DNA of 64,000 bases, taken from assembly GCF_030272615.1 (NCBI RefSeq), contig NC_081413.1, positions 721,014,367 to 721,078,366 on the forward strand, given 5' to 3'. The translations under genes and the position numbers were made by a program. The DNA comes from Cryptomeria japonica (Eukaryota; Streptophyta; Pinopsida; Cupressales; Cupressaceae). Positions 59,526 through 64,000 of this stretch are shown here, piece after piece. The notes beneath the pieces were generated by a model that was given only the letters and a program-made list of their open reading frames with translations, was not told the DNA's origin and ran no database searches. The first letter of the stretch is position 1; each line of letters opens with the position of its first letter.

Positions 59526-60765
59526 AATCAAAAGGATTTTGGAAAATATTTTCAATTTCTTAGGATAATATAAAAAAATAAGAAATCCAAAGAATGTGAA
59601 AAATGTAAGGGAAAAAAAACATTAATTGTTTTTTATTTAATATTAAAATTTAAAACCAATACATTATTTTATTAAAAAAGGAAAGAAATAATGGACCCAC
59701 CTGGAGTAGACTTTGTGAGAGCAGGGGAAAGGCCCTTACACAGACATCACAATCAGAAATACGATGGAAAATTCAGTTACTGTTCAAATAGTTCACATGC
59801 TTGTTACAGGATAATTCGTGGAAGGTTTCTAAGGATGTTGAAAATCGTGAACAGAAAACCTGCACCGAAAAACCAGGTAGAAATTGCGAAGTGTGCAAAA
59901 AAAATTTTAAAAACTAGTCAAAACTGCAAACCACATTAAAAAAATCTAAATGAAAAATGAAATATCACGAAAAATAAAAAAATATCGAAATTTCAGAGAA
60001 ATGGCAGCTAAAAATAATAATTAGTGGTCATTGGATTTTTTGGCCCTAATATTGTGTGATTTTGAGCAAAGAAATGGGGCAAGAGGGCGAGAAACAAGAT
60101 ATTGCAATGTATTCCAAGATTTCTTCATGATTTGTTTCTAGGGAATGACCTACAAATGATAAGTGAGAACGATTGGTTGGAAATTTGTACCCACAGTATA
60201 TCAACATGAAAATCTTAAAACTAGAGTTTAAGGGTAATAACCATACATCTTTCTACAAACAACCCAATTCCAAAAAGACAAGGATATTGATTGCTATGCA
60301 ATTTTCCCCTACAAGGGATGAGAAGACGAGCTAATCAAAAGGTTTCCTCGAATATTACCATGCAATATTCCCTTACAATCATTTAGAGACAAGAAAATCA
60401 CATTCATTAATTTTGACATCTATACCTAAAACAAATGAGCTCATTGCTGTTTTGTTATTTGGATTTCAGATATATTGAAGATATCATCTATATAAGGTCA
60501 TGTGGTTGTATAACATATCTATTTATGTATGTTTCTTCTTATTTTATATTAGACGCTCATTTATCTGGTCAATAGAACTTGAAAATAGATGCATGCTCTT
60601 ACTACCATAAATTCTTTGCCATTATGTAGTTTTCATTTTACCATATTTTATGTCTTTTGATCTATCCTGGGGCATTATAGGATCCTTTTCTTTTCTTTTT
60701 TCTTTTTTAACAGAGAACATAGAAAGTCATGACTGACGTTTCAATGCTATGCTCCATGGTTTCAG
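59526..60765. other. Intron 1 end, no element seen
   Basis: AT-rich. It includes the pyrimidine tract TTTTCTTTTCTTTTTTC at about 60685-60703 with TTTTTTAACAG (to 60713) before the acceptor that is actually used (60765). Confidence 0.5.
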
Positions 60766-62108
60766 CTCTGGAGTTGATGAAAAAAAAAAACATGGCAATA
60801 CTAGGACCTCAGTCTTCTGTTATTGCTCATGTCGTTTCTAATATAGCCAGTGAACTTCAAGTACCAATTATGTCATTTGGAGCAACAGACCCAACTCTAT
60901 CCTCATACCAGTATCCTTATTTTCTTCGCATGACTCACAGTGATATCTATGAAATGGAAGCAGTTGCTGCTGTGATTGGCTTCTATGGCTGGAGACATAT
61001 TGTGGTCATGTATATAGATGATGATTATGGAAGGAATGGAATAGCTGCATTGAGTGATGCACTTGAAACTGTAAGAGCCAAAATTGTTAATAAAGTAGCA
61101 TTTGCTCCTGGAGTCAGTAATAATGAAATTGGAAGTGTGTTAGTACAGTTAGCTTTGATGGAATCACGAGTATTTGTTGTGCATATGAATCCTGATGCAG
61201 GTATGAATCTTTTCTCTGAAGCACTGAACCTTGGAATGCTGAGCAGTAGCTATGTTTGGATAGCCACAGATTGGCTTTCTTCCCTTTTGGATTCTAATTT
61301 ACCTGATTATGAAACCATGAATTCACTCCAAGGAGTTATTGCTTTACGTCCATATGTGCCAATTTCAGTTCGGGAGCATGCTTTTACAGTAGGATGGAAC
61401 AATCTGTTCAAGGCTAGAAGTGTCGATGTCCACTTGAATGCTTTTGGACTATATGCGTATGATGCAACTTGGGCAATTGCCTACTCAATTGACAATTTTT
61501 TCAGCAAAGGAGGAAACAATTCTTTTAAGAATTATCCTCAGTTATCAAATGCAAGTGGAAGCCAAACACAGCTAGCAAAACTAAAGGTCTTCACAGGAGG
61601 TCCAGAACTGCAGAAGATACTGTTGCAATCTAATTTTACAGGCTTAACTGGTCCTGTGAAATTTGGTAAGAATGGGGACTTGCTTGCTTCTAGCTTTGAG
61701 ATCATCAATATAATTGGAACAGGATTTCGCAAGGTGAGTTACTGGACAAATCACTCAGGGCTATCTGCTATTCCTCCACAAAATAGAGTTGCCAAGTCAC
61801 ATGCCCAACATATCGTGGACCAGAAAATGCGTGATATTATATGGCCAGGTGAAAGCAAACTGGTACCACGCGGGTGGGTATTTCCTAATAATGGTAAGCA
61901 TCTTCTAGTCGGTGTGCCCAGAAAGGTTGGATTTCAAGAGTTTGTGAGAGCAGTGGAAGGAACCAACATGATGAAAGGATTCTGTATTGATGTATTTGTT
62001 GCTGCAGTGAACTTGCTACCTTATCCTGTTCCATACACATTTGTATCTTTTGGAAATGGAAAATCAAGCCCAAATTATGACGAGCTTATGCAACAGCTTG
62101 CCTCAAAG
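60766..62108 (+). CDS. GLR: GLR exon 2: amino-terminal domain and first half of ligand-binding domain
   Basis: The 1,343-bp exon starts with two bases that complete the Ala codon of exon 1 and then runs 447 whole codons. It opens with LELMKKKNMAILGPQSSVIA, then LSSYQYPYFLRMTHSDIYEM and GFYGWRHIVVMYIDDDYGRN, the hallmark blocks of the GLR amino-terminal domain. FGLYAYDATWAIAYSIDNFF and ATD-to-LBD linker wording (WPGESKLVPRGWVFPNNGKH) follow. The ligand-binding half S1 begins at LLVGVPRKVGFQEF and includes KGFCIDVFVAAVNLLPYPVP. It ends LASK at the donor AAG|GTTGGT. No stop or frameshift is present: this gene looks intact. An A11 run at 60780-60790 encodes the KKK and is a likely site of sequencing error. 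Confidence 0.94.
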
Positions 62109-62270
62109 GTTGGTGAATGTGCCACTACCAACCAATATATGATGATATGCTTTAAAATTATAACCTTACAAGTTACAGCTCTTTTATGATTCTTGCATTG
62201 CATTGGTTGGTGCATCAAAATACCTGCATATGGTTACTAAGAACATTTATTAATGGATGGAGTTCTGTAG
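62109..62270 (+). other. GLR intron 2 (162 bp)
   Basis: Donor AAG|GTTGGT, acceptor GTTCTGTAG|AACTTT. Phase 0. Its short length contrasts with the 43-kb intron 1. Confidence 0.88.

Positions 62271-64000
<1,730 letters not shown>

Larger units (their letters stand above)
17708..60765 (+). other. GLR intron 1 (43,058 bp), filled with nested transposons
   Basis: The donor is CAG|GTATAC and the acceptor CCATGGTTTCAG|CTCTGG. Phase is 1 on both sides. GLR homologues have an intron at this same point, before the (A)LELM...GPQSS block. Nothing between the two exons resembles GLR coding sequence. The intron holds solo LTRs, a copia element, a hAT element and a LINE fragment, each annotated separately. 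Confidence 0.85.

Noticed and set aside
59691-59939. 82-codon frame as an exon
   Set aside because: No resemblance to GLR or to any known domain; no matching splice phases.

Overview
This is a eukaryotic, almost certainly plant, nuclear window. It is AT-rich and crowded with decayed retrotransposons (Ty1/copia, a Ty3/gypsy-like gag, LINEs, solo LTRs, a hAT element). One host gene is recognisable: a plant glutamate receptor-like (GLR) channel on the + strand. Its first exon (17428-17707) and second exon (60766-62108) join in phase across a 43,058 bp intron. A third exon (62271-62551) follows and the gene runs off the right edge. A long intron filled with old, degenerate repeats suggests a gymnosperm, perhaps a conifer; the species is an inference.

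Layout. 1-4782: copia element A, minus strand, nearly complete, left LTR cut by the window edge. About 4890-6885: internally deleted LINE on + (ORF1 remnant and 3' end, with a possible MITE). 7090-12190: long degraded LINE on minus. 12923-15100: gypsy-like gag/protease remnant on +. 15100-17427: flank of GLR with a degenerate repeat cluster. 17428-17707: GLR exon 1. 17708-60765: intron 1. 60766-62551: GLR exons 2 and 3. 62552-64000: intron 3, no further exon seen.

Intron 1 contains a nest whose boundaries can be read from target-site duplications (TSDs). Solo LTR J (24094 to about 44726) is split by copia element B (24718-44176, TSD GAGAA). Copia B is split by solo LTR K (26533-27948, TSD CAAGC) and solo LTR E (31430-43231, TSD GGTAG). 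E is split by solo LTR F (31779-36455, TSD GGTCC), LTR C (36488-38305, TSD AGACC) and LTR D (39970-41560, TSD AGTTT). Outside the nest are solo LTRs L (18449-20911) and G (21611-22831). Element H, starting at 46046, contains a hAT transposon (46302-47788, 8-bp TSD GTTTTGAA), a degenerate tandem array, a long broken reading frame (49369-53410) and solo LTR I (50191-50940, TSD ATGAA).

The most unusual material is one LTR superfamily (E, F, G, H) with a shared terminus that includes CATCGCCCCATTGCAAATGG. Each member carries its own internal tandem array. F has 15 copies of a GC-rich hairpin at alternating spacings of about 167 and 176 bp. G has a different hairpin every 39 bp. H has a non-hairpin motif and, between its array and a TATA-like promoter block, a reading frame of more than a thousand codons, which would put a protein-coding region inside a U3. 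No retrotransposon ORF here looks intact; most stops sit at expected Gln, Arg or Trp codons.
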